From Crocosphaera sp. (GTDB taxonomy: Bacteria; Cyanobacteriota; Cyanobacteriia; Cyanobacteriales; Microcystaceae): a DNA stretch of 45,761 nucleotides. The position numbers were made by a program, and so were the translations under genes. The notes below the pieces were generated by a model, which saw nothing but the letters and a program-made list of their open reading frames with translations, was not told the DNA's origin and searched no databases. The stretch is taken from contig JASJBX010000046.1 of the NCBI GenBank assembly GCA_030066295.1, forward strand, positions 1 to 45,761. The letters run 5' to 3'. Of this stretch, positions 1 to 7,197 are shown in pieces (within the stretch, counting starts at the first letter, position 1; each line of letters starts with the position of its first letter).

Positions 1-147
1 GCTTGGTATCATGCAGAAATGAGTAAAGGGGTTCCCTTTGAACGGTTAATGATCGATGGTGTTGTCTTAAATAAGCAACAGGTTTCTATCGGTAATTTAG
101 CCATTAACCATGTACAGTTCACTATTTTAGAAGAGTGTTCCCCCTAA
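1..147 (+). CDS. 3' end of a hypothetical protein gene, cut by window start
   Basis: Frame 1 is open from the first base and ends at TAA 145-147, giving the last 48 residues of a protein I do not recognise (it contains GNLAINHVQFTILEE). The stop directly follows a run of five C (140-144). With one C removed, the frame continues without a stop through the next ORF to 538, so this piece and the 224-538 ORF may be one gene split by a homopolymer frameshift. No domain is recognisable in so short a fragment. Confidence 0.5.
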   Translation, partial: AWYHAEMSKGVPFERLMIDGVVLNKQQVSIGNLAINHVQFTILEECSP

Positions 148-223
148 TAATAAGACTGTTCGAGATAATAAATTTAATGTTTCAAAGCTGAGAAGTTTAT
201 ATTTCCATTGTATTAGTGAATGG

Positions 224-538
224 ATGGATTTAGGGAAAATTTTTATGGCTGTTTGTAAAGTTATTCTTGCAGAAGATAGTGACTCTAAAAATCCTAATGA
301 TATCGATGCTAATGATATCTTATCCGAAGTCGAAGGGGTATTTAGTAAAGTTCCTGAAGACTTTATTAAGGCTGAGTTTACTTGTGGACAAAAGTTTTAC
401 AATCGTCATTTACAATCTCAGTTTAAGAGAATCAAAGATTATCTTCGAGACTCTAAAAGAGATGACAAGATACAATCCCTTTCTCAGTATCGGGATGAAG
501 TTGTTAAAAATATATTCCTTCGGTTACGAGGAGACTAA
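224..538 (+). CDS. hypothetical protein, possibly the C-terminal part of a frameshifted gene
   Basis: This is a 104-residue ORF from ATG 224 to a stop at 538. It is rich in charged residues (for example KRIKDYLRDSKRDDK) with no signal peptide or membrane segment. The reading frame stays open upstream of the ATG into the C5 run at 140-144, and the extra residues look protein-like (VSKLRSLYFHCISEWMDLG). The ATG may therefore be internal and the true gene may start left of the window. I do not recognise the family. Confidence 0.5.
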   Translation: MDLGKIFMAVCKVILAEDSDSKNPNDIDANDILSEVEGVFSKVPEDFIKAEFTCGQKFYNRHLQSQFKRIKDYLRDSKRDDKIQSLSQYRDEVVKNIFLRLRGD

Positions 539-609
539 ACATTCTTAATCATCCTATCTATTTTAGAATTGAAGCGATCACCCAATCATAAACTATCTTT
601 TGGGTAAGT

Positions 610-1578
610 TTACAAACTAATCTGTTGTAAATGTTTACGGGGTTCATAAGTGCGACTATCGCGAATTTTTTCGTAATAGGTTCGTTCCGTTTCACTGATA
701 TTTTGAGGAGTCTCAATGATAATTTTCACAAATTGATCTCCTCTTCCCTTTTTCTGGTTAACCCATCCTTTACCACGCAACCGTAAGGACTGGCCCGAAC
801 GAATTCCAGGAGGCACTTTAACCGTCACCATCCCATCCGGGGTAGGTACGTCTATCGTTGTTCCTAAAACCGCTTCATCAGGGGTAATAGGGACTTCACA
901 CACCAGATTATCCTCTTCAAATTTAAAAAAGTTATGGGGAGTCAGTTCGACATTGAGATACAAGTCTCCTCTATTTTGACTATAGGGACTACTTCCCCCT
1001 TTCCCTCGAACACGGATACGACTCCCCTGTTTTGCCCCTGGTGGAATGCGGACATCGATGATCTCATTCCCTAAGTTGAGCCGTTTTTGTACCCCCCGAA
1101 ACGCCTCAGAAAGTGTCAGCTTAAGGGTTGCTTCTCGGTTTGGGGCTGGGGTTTGGTTGCCAAAACCGCTACCATAGCCAGTATATCCAGTTCTTGAACC
1201 ACTGTAATTATAGCCTCCGGCTTTCGGTCCACCTGGGGTGGAAAACCGCCCTAATAATTCATTAATGAACTCGTCAAAGTTACCATACTGGCTAAAATCG
1301 AAGTTCCCCATATCTACATTAGCACCAGCACCCGTCCAAGTGCTTTGACCCGCTTGTTTCCAATATTGGCCAAATTGGTCGTATTTCTTGCGTTTATCCC
1401 CATCAGACAACACTTCATACGCTTCGCTGATCTCTTTGAACCGTTCCTCAGCTTGCTTATCATCAGGGTTTCTGTCAGGATGATATTTTACCGCTAGTTT
1501 GCGGAAGGCTTTTTTGATCTCGTCTGCACTGGCGTTTTTATTGACACCCAATGTGGCATAGTAATCTTTGTAATCCAT
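610..1578 (-). CDS. DnaJ-like co-chaperone (J domain plus DnaJ C-terminal domains, no zinc finger)
   Basis: The 322-residue protein starts with a J domain (about residues 4-70) with the HPD triad at residues 33-35, which stimulates DnaK ATPase. A Gly/Tyr/Ser-rich linker follows (about 110-150), then the two beta-sandwich peptide-binding domains of the DnaJ C-terminal family (about 150-310; motif [18 protein letters not shown], and VPTPDG with a second [16 protein letters not shown]). There is no CXXCXGXG zinc-finger region, so it is a type II (CbpA-like) J protein expected to act in the cytoplasm with DnaK. The ATG at 1578 gives a standard N-terminus. It is followed on the same strand by map, transcribed separately. 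Confidence 0.93.
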   Translation of the reverse strand: MDYKDYYATLGVNKNASADEIKKAFRKLAVKYHPDRNPDDKQAEERFKEISEAYEVLSDGDKRKKYDQFGQYWKQAGQSTWTGAGANVDMGNFDFSQYGNFDEFINELLGRFSTPGGPKAGGYNYSGSRTGYTGYGSGFGNQTPAPNREATLKLTLSEAFRGVQKRLNLGNEIIDVRIPPGAKQGSRIRVRGKGGSSPYSQNRGDLYLNVELTPHNFFKFEEDNLVCEVPITPDEAVLGTTIDVPTPDGMVTVKVPPGIRSGQSLRLRGKGWVNQKKGRGDQFVKIIIETPQNISETERTYYEKIRDSRTYEPRKHLQQISL

Positions 1579-1739
1579 ATCTCCTGTAGAACGATCCTCG
1601 AAAACATTGTCTTATACCTTAATAGTAGTCGACAAAATAGCTGTTAGTCTCTTCTGAAAAGTAGAAAATACCGAAACATGACCAATTGTTATTCGTCCAA
1701 ATTGTCAACTAATTATCAATAACTCCTAACTCCGAACCC

Positions 1740-2642
1740 CTAACTCCGAACTGAACTAAGATGAGTTCTATCTGTTAATATTTCGTACCCTGTTGCTGTG
1801 ACTAATACGGTATGCTCAAACTGTGCCGATAATCGATTATCCACTGTTACCACTGTCCAGCGATCGCGTAAAGTCTTGGTATATTTTGACCCTTGATTAA
1901 CAATGGGTTCAATGGCTAAGGTCATGCCTTTTTTCAGCTTAATATTGGGAATTTCTTGGGTACGATAATTAAACACGGGGGGTTCTTCATGTAAGTTTTG
2001 TCCTACCCCATGACCGGTATAATCTTCTACCACAGAATAGCCGTATTTTTTAACGATATCTTCAATAGCTCCGGCAATATCTGATAAATAATTTCCTGCT
2101 TTTACCTGACTAATTCCTGCATATAAAGCCTCTTCTGCTGCACGAATTAAACGAGAGGTTTTAGCTGATACTTGATCAACGGCAATGGTAATACAAGAAT
2201 CCCCATGATATCCTTGATAATAAGCCCCAGTATCTACTTTTAAAACATCCCCTCTGCGAATTCTTCTTTTAACACTCGGAATGCCATGAACCACTTCCTG
2301 GTTAATACTGGCACAAATGGAGCCTGGAAACCCATAATAACCTTTAAAGCTAGGTTTGGCTCCCATTTCTCTGATTCTTTGTTCGGCATAATTATCTAAA
2401 TCTCCTGTAGTCATCCCCGGTTTAACTATCTCTTGAATTTCTTTGAGAACCGTTGCCACAATTAGAGAAGATTGACGCATAATGGCAATTTCTTCGGGGG
2501 ATTTTATCTGTATTCCTCGACGACTTTTTTTAGTTCGAGGGAGTCCAATTTGTTCTTTCTTTTGAGTTGATTCTTGGCTTAAATTAGGGGCAGAAAAAAG
2601 ATTTGTTAAAAAATTCATCTTTGAAAATGTTATTTGACACAT
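1740..2642 (-). CDS. map: methionine aminopeptidase, type I
   Basis: Removes the N-terminal methionine from nascent proteins. The ORF encodes 300 residues, and an internal ATG (Met9, position 2618) is an equally good start. The first 45 or so residues form a basic extension ahead of the pita-bread catalytic fold. All five metal ligands are visible: the two Asp in [15 protein letters not shown], the His in [13 protein letters not shown], the Glu in LAIEPIV and the Glu in QFEHTVLVT. The N-terminal extension contains no clear zinc finger. It is divergent from plsX across a 209-bp gap that should hold both promoters. Confidence 0.96.
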   Translation of the reverse strand: MCQITFSKMNFLTNLFSAPNLSQESTQKKEQIGLPRTKKSRRGIQIKSPEEIAIMRQSSLIVATVLKEIQEIVKPGMTTGDLDNYAEQRIREMGAKPSFKGYYGFPGSICASINQEVVHGIPSVKRRIRRGDVLKVDTGAYYQGYHGDSCITIAVDQVSAKTSRLIRAAEEALYAGISQVKAGNYLSDIAGAIEDIVKKYGYSVVEDYTGHGVGQNLHEEPPVFNYRTQEIPNIKLKKGMTLAIEPIVNQGSKYTKTLRDRWTVVTVDNRLSAQFEHTVLVTATGYEILTDRTHLSSVRS

Positions 2643-2851
2643 CCTATCTTATCTTATAACTTGCCCTTCTCTTCCTGAAATTGCATAGATGCAATAACAT
2701 TCACTGGCAGAGACTCTTAACGCCAGACTCCGAACTCCTAAGGGATTAATTCATAATCATAATGAGTATGCTCAGGGGAATCACAAGGAATTCATTTCAA
2801 AATTGTTCAAAGCTTCTGTTAAAATCTTGGTGGCTTCTATGGTTTTGAGCA

Positions 2852-3892
2852 ATGGCAGGAAATCGCGCAAGAATAGCAGTCGATGCTATGGGGGGAGATT
2901 ATGCCCCCAAAGAAATCGTCGCCGGGGCAATCCGAGCGTCCAAAGAGTTGGATGTGGACATTTTATTGGTGGGCGATCGCCCGTCCATCGAAGCATCTCT
3001 CCAAGATCATAATCCCTCTCCCAATATAGAAATTGTAGACTCAGAAGGGGCGATCGAAATGCACGAAGGCATTAGTGAACTTCGACGCAAACCGAAAGCC
3101 TCCATCAATGTATCCATGGATCTCGTCAAGAAAAATCGGGCCGATGCAGTGGTATCCGCCGGACATTCTGGGGCGGCCATGGGGGCCGCAACCCTGAGAT
3201 TAGGTCGTCTCAAAGGCATCGATCGTCCGGCCATTGGAACCGTCTTTCCCACCCTGTTAGCAGGGAAATCGGTAATTGTCTTAGACGTAGGGGCAAACGT
3301 AGATTGTCGTCCCAAATATCTAGAACAATTTGCCCAGATGGGGACCATTTACAGTCAATATGTGATGGGGGTCGAGCAACCCAAGGTGGGACTACTCAAT
3401 ATTGGGGAAGAATCTAGCAAAGGGAACGATTTAGCCCTAGCTACCTATCAACTATTAGAAAATAACCCAACCATCCCTTTTATTGGTAACGCTGAGGGAC
3501 GAGATGTGCTGTCAGGCAACTTTGATGTCATTGTTTGCGACGGTTTTGTGGGAAATGTTCTCTTGAAATTCGCTGAAGCGGTAGGAGAAATCGTCTTACA
3601 AATCATGCGCGAAGAACTCCCCCAAGGATGGCGCGGGGTTCTAGGAACCGCCATTTTGAAACCCAACCTCAAAAAGCTCAAACAACGGATCGATCACGCC
3701 GAACACGGAGGAGCTTTATTATTGGGGGTGGCCGGTATTTGTATTATTAGTCATGGTAGCTCCAATGCGCCATCCATTTTTAACGCCATTCGTCTGGCCA
3801 AAGAAGCGGTGGATAATCAAATATTAGATCGCATCAAAGCTTCCCAAAAAAATACCACCCCCGATACTGTTCAAGCATCGGTGGAAAAATAA
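2852..3892 (+). CDS. plsX: phosphate acyltransferase PlsX
   Basis: Makes acyl-phosphate from acyl-ACP for phospholipid synthesis. The 346-residue protein opens with the family signature IAVDAMGGDYAPKEIVAGA and carries the PlsX motifs GHSGAAMGAATLRLGRLKGI, LLNIGEESSKGNDL and GDVVVCDGF-like VIVCDGFVGNVLLKF. It is the first gene of a plsX-fabH-fabD cluster, with a 59-bp gap to fabH. The ATG at 2852 gives the conserved N-terminus. Confidence 0.97.
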   Translation: MAGNRARIAVDAMGGDYAPKEIVAGAIRASKELDVDILLVGDRPSIEASLQDHNPSPNIEIVDSEGAIEMHEGISELRRKPKASINVSMDLVKKNRADAVVSAGHSGAAMGAATLRLGRLKGIDRPAIGTVFPTLLAGKSVIVLDVGANVDCRPKYLEQFAQMGTIYSQYVMGVEQPKVGLLNIGEESSKGNDLALATYQLLENNPTIPFIGNAEGRDVLSGNFDVIVCDGFVGNVLLKFAEAVGEIVLQIMREELPQGWRGVLGTAILKPNLKKLKQRIDHAEHGGALLLGVAGICIISHGSSNAPSIFNAIRLAKEAVDNQILDRIKASQKNTTPDTVQASVEK

Positions 3893-3951
3893 TGGGATAA
3901 TAAGGGGATGAGCATTTGGTCATTATTAGGAACCGTTAGGGGGAAAGGCTA

Positions 3952-4947
3952 TTGAAAGCAATCGGGGTAAGCATCATAGGTTGTGGTTCGGCTGCACCAA
4001 AACAAGTGATGACCAATGACGACTTAAGTCTTTTGGTCGAAACGTCCGACGAATGGATTCGCACCCGCACCGGAATCCGTCAGCGACATTTAGCCACAAC
4101 AGACTCATCCTTGAGTGAACTCTCCGCTCAAGCAGCCAGAGAAGCGATCGCCATGGCCGGGCTAACCCCTGGGGATATGGATTTGATTATCTTGGCTACC
4201 TCTACGGCCGATGATCTCTTTGGCAGTGCAGCGAAAGTACAACATCTCTTAGAAGCGGAGCAGGCGGTGGCCTTTGATTTAACGGCTGCTTGTTCCGGTT
4301 TCGTGTTTGGCTTAATCACCGCAGCCCAATTTATCCGTACCGGAGTCTATAAAAATGTCCTCGTGATCGGGGCTGATCTCCTTTCCCGTTGGGTGGATTG
4401 GTCGGATCGTAACACTTGCGTTCTTTTTGGGGATGGTGCCGGGGCAGTGGTTTGTCAAGGCATTCCAGACCATGATCACCTGTTAGGGTTTGCCATGTAC
4501 AGCGATGGTAAACAACACGATGCCCTAAACCTGGGCTATCACGGCACAGACAAAGGGTTAAAAGAAGGTGTAACCATTAATCAAGGCACTTATCAGCCCA
4601 TTACCATGAAAGGACGAGACGTATATCGTTTTGCCGTAGAAAAAGTGCCAGAAGTCATAGAAAAGGCACTGTTTAACGCCCGATTAGCCACTGATGATAT
4701 CGACTGGCTCATTCTACACCAAGCCAATCAAAGAATTATCGATGCGGTAGCCAAACGGCTGAAAATTCCTGCCCAGAAAGTCATTGCCAATTTAGATAAG
4801 TATGGTAACACTTCAGCAGCCTCCATTCCCCTTGCCCTGGATGAAGCCATTAGGGAAGGAAAAATCCAATCGGGGGATGTGGTGGCGACATCAGGGTTTG
4901 GTGCCGGGTTAACTTGGGGCGCAGCCATTTTCCGTTGGGGTGTTTAA
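3952..4947 (+). CDS. fabH: beta-ketoacyl-ACP synthase III (FabH)
   Basis: Condenses acetyl-CoA with malonyl-ACP to start fatty-acid chains. The 331-residue thiolase-fold enzyme has the catalytic Cys114 (DLTAACSGF), the His in LILHQANQRI and the Asn in GNTSAAS, the full Cys-His-Asn triad. The start is TTG at 3952, supported by a strong Shine-Dalgarno (GGGGGAAAGG, ending about 4 bp before it) and by the conserved beginning MKAIGVSIIGCGSAAPK. It lies between plsX and fabD, in the usual cyanobacterial order. Confidence 0.97.
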   Translation: MKAIGVSIIGCGSAAPKQVMTNDDLSLLVETSDEWIRTRTGIRQRHLATTDSSLSELSAQAAREAIAMAGLTPGDMDLIILATSTADDLFGSAAKVQHLLEAEQAVAFDLTAACSGFVFGLITAAQFIRTGVYKNVLVIGADLLSRWVDWSDRNTCVLFGDGAGAVVCQGIPDHDHLLGFAMYSDGKQHDALNLGYHGTDKGLKEGVTINQGTYQPITMKGRDVYRFAVEKVPEVIEKALFNARLATDDIDWLILHQANQRIIDAVAKRLKIPAQKVIANLDKYGNTSAASIPLALDEAIREGKIQSGDVVATSGFGAGLTWGAAIFRWGV

Positions 4948-4975
4948 ACAAGAAACAATTATTCGGATATTAATT

Positions 4976-5848
4976 ATGAAAACAGCGTGGGTATTTCCAG
5001 GACAAGGATCACAAGCAGTAGGAATGGGGGGAGATTTAGTCACAACTCCCATCGGAAAAGATCGCTTTGAACAGGCCAAAGATATCTTAGGTTGGTCGGT
5101 GTTTGATCGGTGTCAAGGGGATGAAAGCGAGTTATCCAAGACGTTATACACTCAACCCTGTTTGTATGTGGTAGAAAGTATTTTAATCGATTTGTTGAAA
5201 GATAAAAGACAAACAGTCGATTTAGTGGCGGGTCATAGTTTAGGGGAATATTCCGCTTTATACGCAGCAGAAGTGTTCGATTTTGCCACCGGGTTAACCT
5301 TGGTTAAACGTCGATCTGAGTTGATGAGTGAGTCGGCTGGGGGTAAGATGGTGGCGTTGATGAAGTTTGATCGCGCCCAGTTAGAAGAAGCGATCGCAGC
5401 TATTCCTGATGTGGTTTTGGCTAATGATAACAGTGAGCAACAAGTGGTTATTTCTGGGACACCCGAAGCGGTGGATCAACTCTGTTCCCAAGTTAAGAGT
5501 AAACGGGCTATTGCTTTGAAGGTATCCGGGGCGTTTCATTCGCCCATGATGGCCGAAGCAGCCGGAAAGTTTAAACAGTTATTAGAGGAGTTTAAGTTTT
5601 CTGATGGGAAGGTTCCTGTCTTATCTAATGTTGACCCCACTCCCAGTACCTCGGCAACAGTTTTAAAAGAACGTTTAATCCAACAAATGACCGGATCGGT
5701 GCGTTGGCGTGAGATTATGTTAGCGTTGCCTCAACAAGAGATTACTCAAGTGCTAGAAGTGGGACCGGGTAAAGTGTTAGCGGGTTTGATCAAGCGTGCT
5801 TGTTCTGGGGTTGACGTGAGTAATGTGGGAAGTCTTAATGATTTTTAG
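4976..5848 (+). CDS. fabD: malonyl-CoA:ACP transacylase (FabD)
   Basis: Transfers malonyl from CoA to acyl carrier protein. I chose the ATG at 4976 because the protein then begins MKTAWVFPGQGSQAVGMG, the universal FabD start. An upstream in-frame GTG at 4940 would overlap fabH and add twelve unrelated residues. The nucleophile is Ser88 in GHSLGEYSALYAA and the partner His is in SGAFHSPMM. At 290 residues it has normal family length. It is the third gene of the cluster, with only about 28 bp between the fabH stop and this start. Confidence 0.96.
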   Translation: MKTAWVFPGQGSQAVGMGGDLVTTPIGKDRFEQAKDILGWSVFDRCQGDESELSKTLYTQPCLYVVESILIDLLKDKRQTVDLVAGHSLGEYSALYAAEVFDFATGLTLVKRRSELMSESAGGKMVALMKFDRAQLEEAIAAIPDVVLANDNSEQQVVISGTPEAVDQLCSQVKSKRAIALKVSGAFHSPMMAEAAGKFKQLLEEFKFSDGKVPVLSNVDPTPSTSATVLKERLIQQMTGSVRWREIMLALPQQEITQVLEVGPGKVLAGLIKRACSGVDVSNVGSLNDF

Positions 5849-5878
5849 CCGTCAATTTTGGTACAATTAAGATGCTAA

Positions 5879-5952
5879 CGGGATGTAGCGCAGCTTGGTA
5901 GCGCACTTCGTTCGGGACGAAGGGGCCGCTGGTTCGAATCCAGTCATCCCGA
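5879..5952 (+). tRNA. tRNA-Pro (anticodon CGG)
   Basis: The sequence folds as a cloverleaf. The acceptor stem CGGGATG (5879-5885) pairs with CATCCCG (5945-5951), with discriminator A 5952. The anticodon stem CTTCG (5906-5910) pairs with CGAAG (5918-5922) around the loop TTCGGGA, giving anticodon CGG at 5913-5915. The T-loop GTTCGAATC is present. CCA is not encoded. The anticodon arm is the target of the homing guide in the adjacent CAST, and the transposon end starts 11 bp past the tRNA gene. Confidence 0.96.
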
Positions 5953-5962
5953 TTTGTTGTAC

Positions 5963-5984
5963 TGTACAGTGACACATTATTTGT
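5963..5984 (-). repeat. outer 22 bp of the right end of CAST element B
   Basis: Starts with TGTACAGTGACA, the terminus known from ShCAST, and contains one TnsB box of the B type (TGACACATTATTTGT, 5970-5984). It is not of the type found at the ends of element A. Joined to 21381 onward (CATCGGTAACAAATTAG), it matches the ShCAST end layout in order and spacing. Position 5963 is 60 bp past tRNA base 5903, which precedes the guide match. Confidence 0.75.
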
Positions 5985-6346
5985 TGTACATTAAATAATT
6001 ATTGTACATTAAATAATTATTGTCCAAAATTAAAGAATTATTGTCACAAACTAGAAAGAGAAATTGGTTGTAAGCTTCTTTTCATAAGGGTTTTAATAAT
6101 TAAAAGGAAATTCTGCACTGCTGAAAAATCTCAGAAAATAAACTTTTTTCTTGTTTTAAAGAATTAATGTCACATGTACTTTAAAGAGATATTTGTCAGT
6201 TTTAAAGCGGTATTTGTCCAATCGCTTATTTCCAACTCGCCTATAATCGCCATTATAACTGATTTACATGGCTCTTGGAGAACCATCTCACAAAAATCAA
6301 TTTAGATCATTCTAAAACCCAATCCAGATTTAAAGAGATATTTGTC
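5985..6346 (-). repeat. right end of element A: terminal repeat and TnsB boxes
   Basis: The terminus TGTACATTAAATAATTAT occurs twice in tandem (5985-6002 and 6003-6020). Inward lie TnsB-type boxes with the consensus TTTAAAGNNNTATTTGTC at 6030-6045, 6155-6171, 6180-6197, 6201-6218 and 6329-6346. The same box and terminus appear inverted at the left end (21185-21379). TnsB boxes of this general size are known at V-K CAST ends. The specific sequence differs from that of element B. Confidence 0.8.
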
Positions 6347-6506
6347 CTAAAATAGTGAGCTTGAACTAATAAGAGTACAAGACCACTATTCAGTTATAAG
6401 GTTTGCTTATATATAAAAAACTAATCTTTTGCTCATTCAGCTATTGTTTGATTTACTTTACTTTCCCACAAATATAACTATGCAAATCAATTAGCACTAT
6501 CTTCCA

Positions 6507-6665
6507 GATTGGAATTTAGTGTTATAATCCCGAACGAAGTGCTTTCAATCAATGAGAAGCTATAAACCCCTATGACACTCAGCGCCGGCGCACGACATAG
6601 GCACAACGTCCCTCCGAACGTATAAGTGCTTTCAATCAATAAAAGTTTAAAAACTCGTATGATAC
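6507..6665 (-). CRISPR. degenerate two-repeat CRISPR array of element A with tRNA-Pro homing guide
   Basis: Read on the minus strand, repeat 1 (6665-6629) and repeat 2 (6578-6542) are 37 nt each. They share the 3' end ATTGATTGAAAG but differ in the middle. Between them is a 50-nt spacer (6628-6579), longer than the 34-35 nt of element B. The second repeat is followed by CACTTCGTTCGGGA (6541-6528), identical to tRNA-Pro 5904-5917, after which the match stops. A short match after an atypical repeat is the pattern described for V-K homing crRNAs. The outer boundary at 6507 is an estimate. Confidence 0.8.
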
Positions 6666-6799
6666 TCTAGATTCTACAAACCTGCTTTAACAAAGCTTTC
6701 AGTTGCTTTTCTGACGGCTCTGTTTGAAAAACTTATATCACCCTCCTTGTCAATTTTTTATCACAAGAAAACGACTGATGAAAGTAAACACAGGTCGTG

Positions 6800-7169
6800 A
6801 TTTGAGAGTTCCAAAAGAGATTCCCCAAAAGGGGTGTTTTAGTACCATCCTTGACGACTAGGCATCACACTTGCCATGATAGAAACCATTATGTTGGTTT
6901 TTTTCGTGGTGGGCGTTAGGTTCTAGGACTCCTGCTCGGAATAGTCTCCCCAGAAATCCAGACCTCCTTTGCTTGGGTGCGACCTTACCAAGCTATAATC
7001 AAAGCAGATATGTTTTGATTATGTTGGATTGTGTCAGTCAAAGCGAGACTTGAGCCTTGACTCAGCTTCAGAGGCAGACAGTACCGTAGGGTACAGAAAG
7101 TAGGACTGCGATGCAGTCAAACAAACCCTCACTCCAAACATCCGTGAGCTTTCGCATGAATGCTGGCGC
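6800..7169 (-). ncRNA. tracrRNA of element A
   Basis: Lies between cas12k and the array on the same strand, as in ShCAST. Conserved pieces in order are ATGCGCCAGCATTCATGC at the 5' end, TGAGGGTTTGTTTGACTGC, CTTTCTGTACCCTACGGTAC, GGTCGCACCCAAGCAAAGG and a final CACCCCTTTTGGGGAATC. The AATC can pair with the GATTGAAAG repeat end. A minus-strand TATAAT (7181-7176) places the start near 7169. At about 370 nt it is longer than the element B RNA. The 3' end is estimated. Confidence 0.75.
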
Positions 7170-7197
7170 ATTTTAATTATAGTTGATTGTTTGGATA

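Noticed and set aside
4940-4975. Upstream GTG as the start of fabD
   Set aside because: It would overlap fabH and add twelve residues absent from FabD proteins. The ATG at 4976 gives the conserved start.
5958-5962. TGTAC before 5963 as a 5-bp target duplication
   Set aside because: No matching TGTAC follows the other end of either element. The resemblance to the transposon tip TGTACA makes it unreliable.
6003-6020. Right tip of element A placed at 6003 instead of 5985
   Set aside because: Both copies of the tip are identical, so this cannot be excluded. 5985 was chosen because the broken B-type box ends exactly at 5984.
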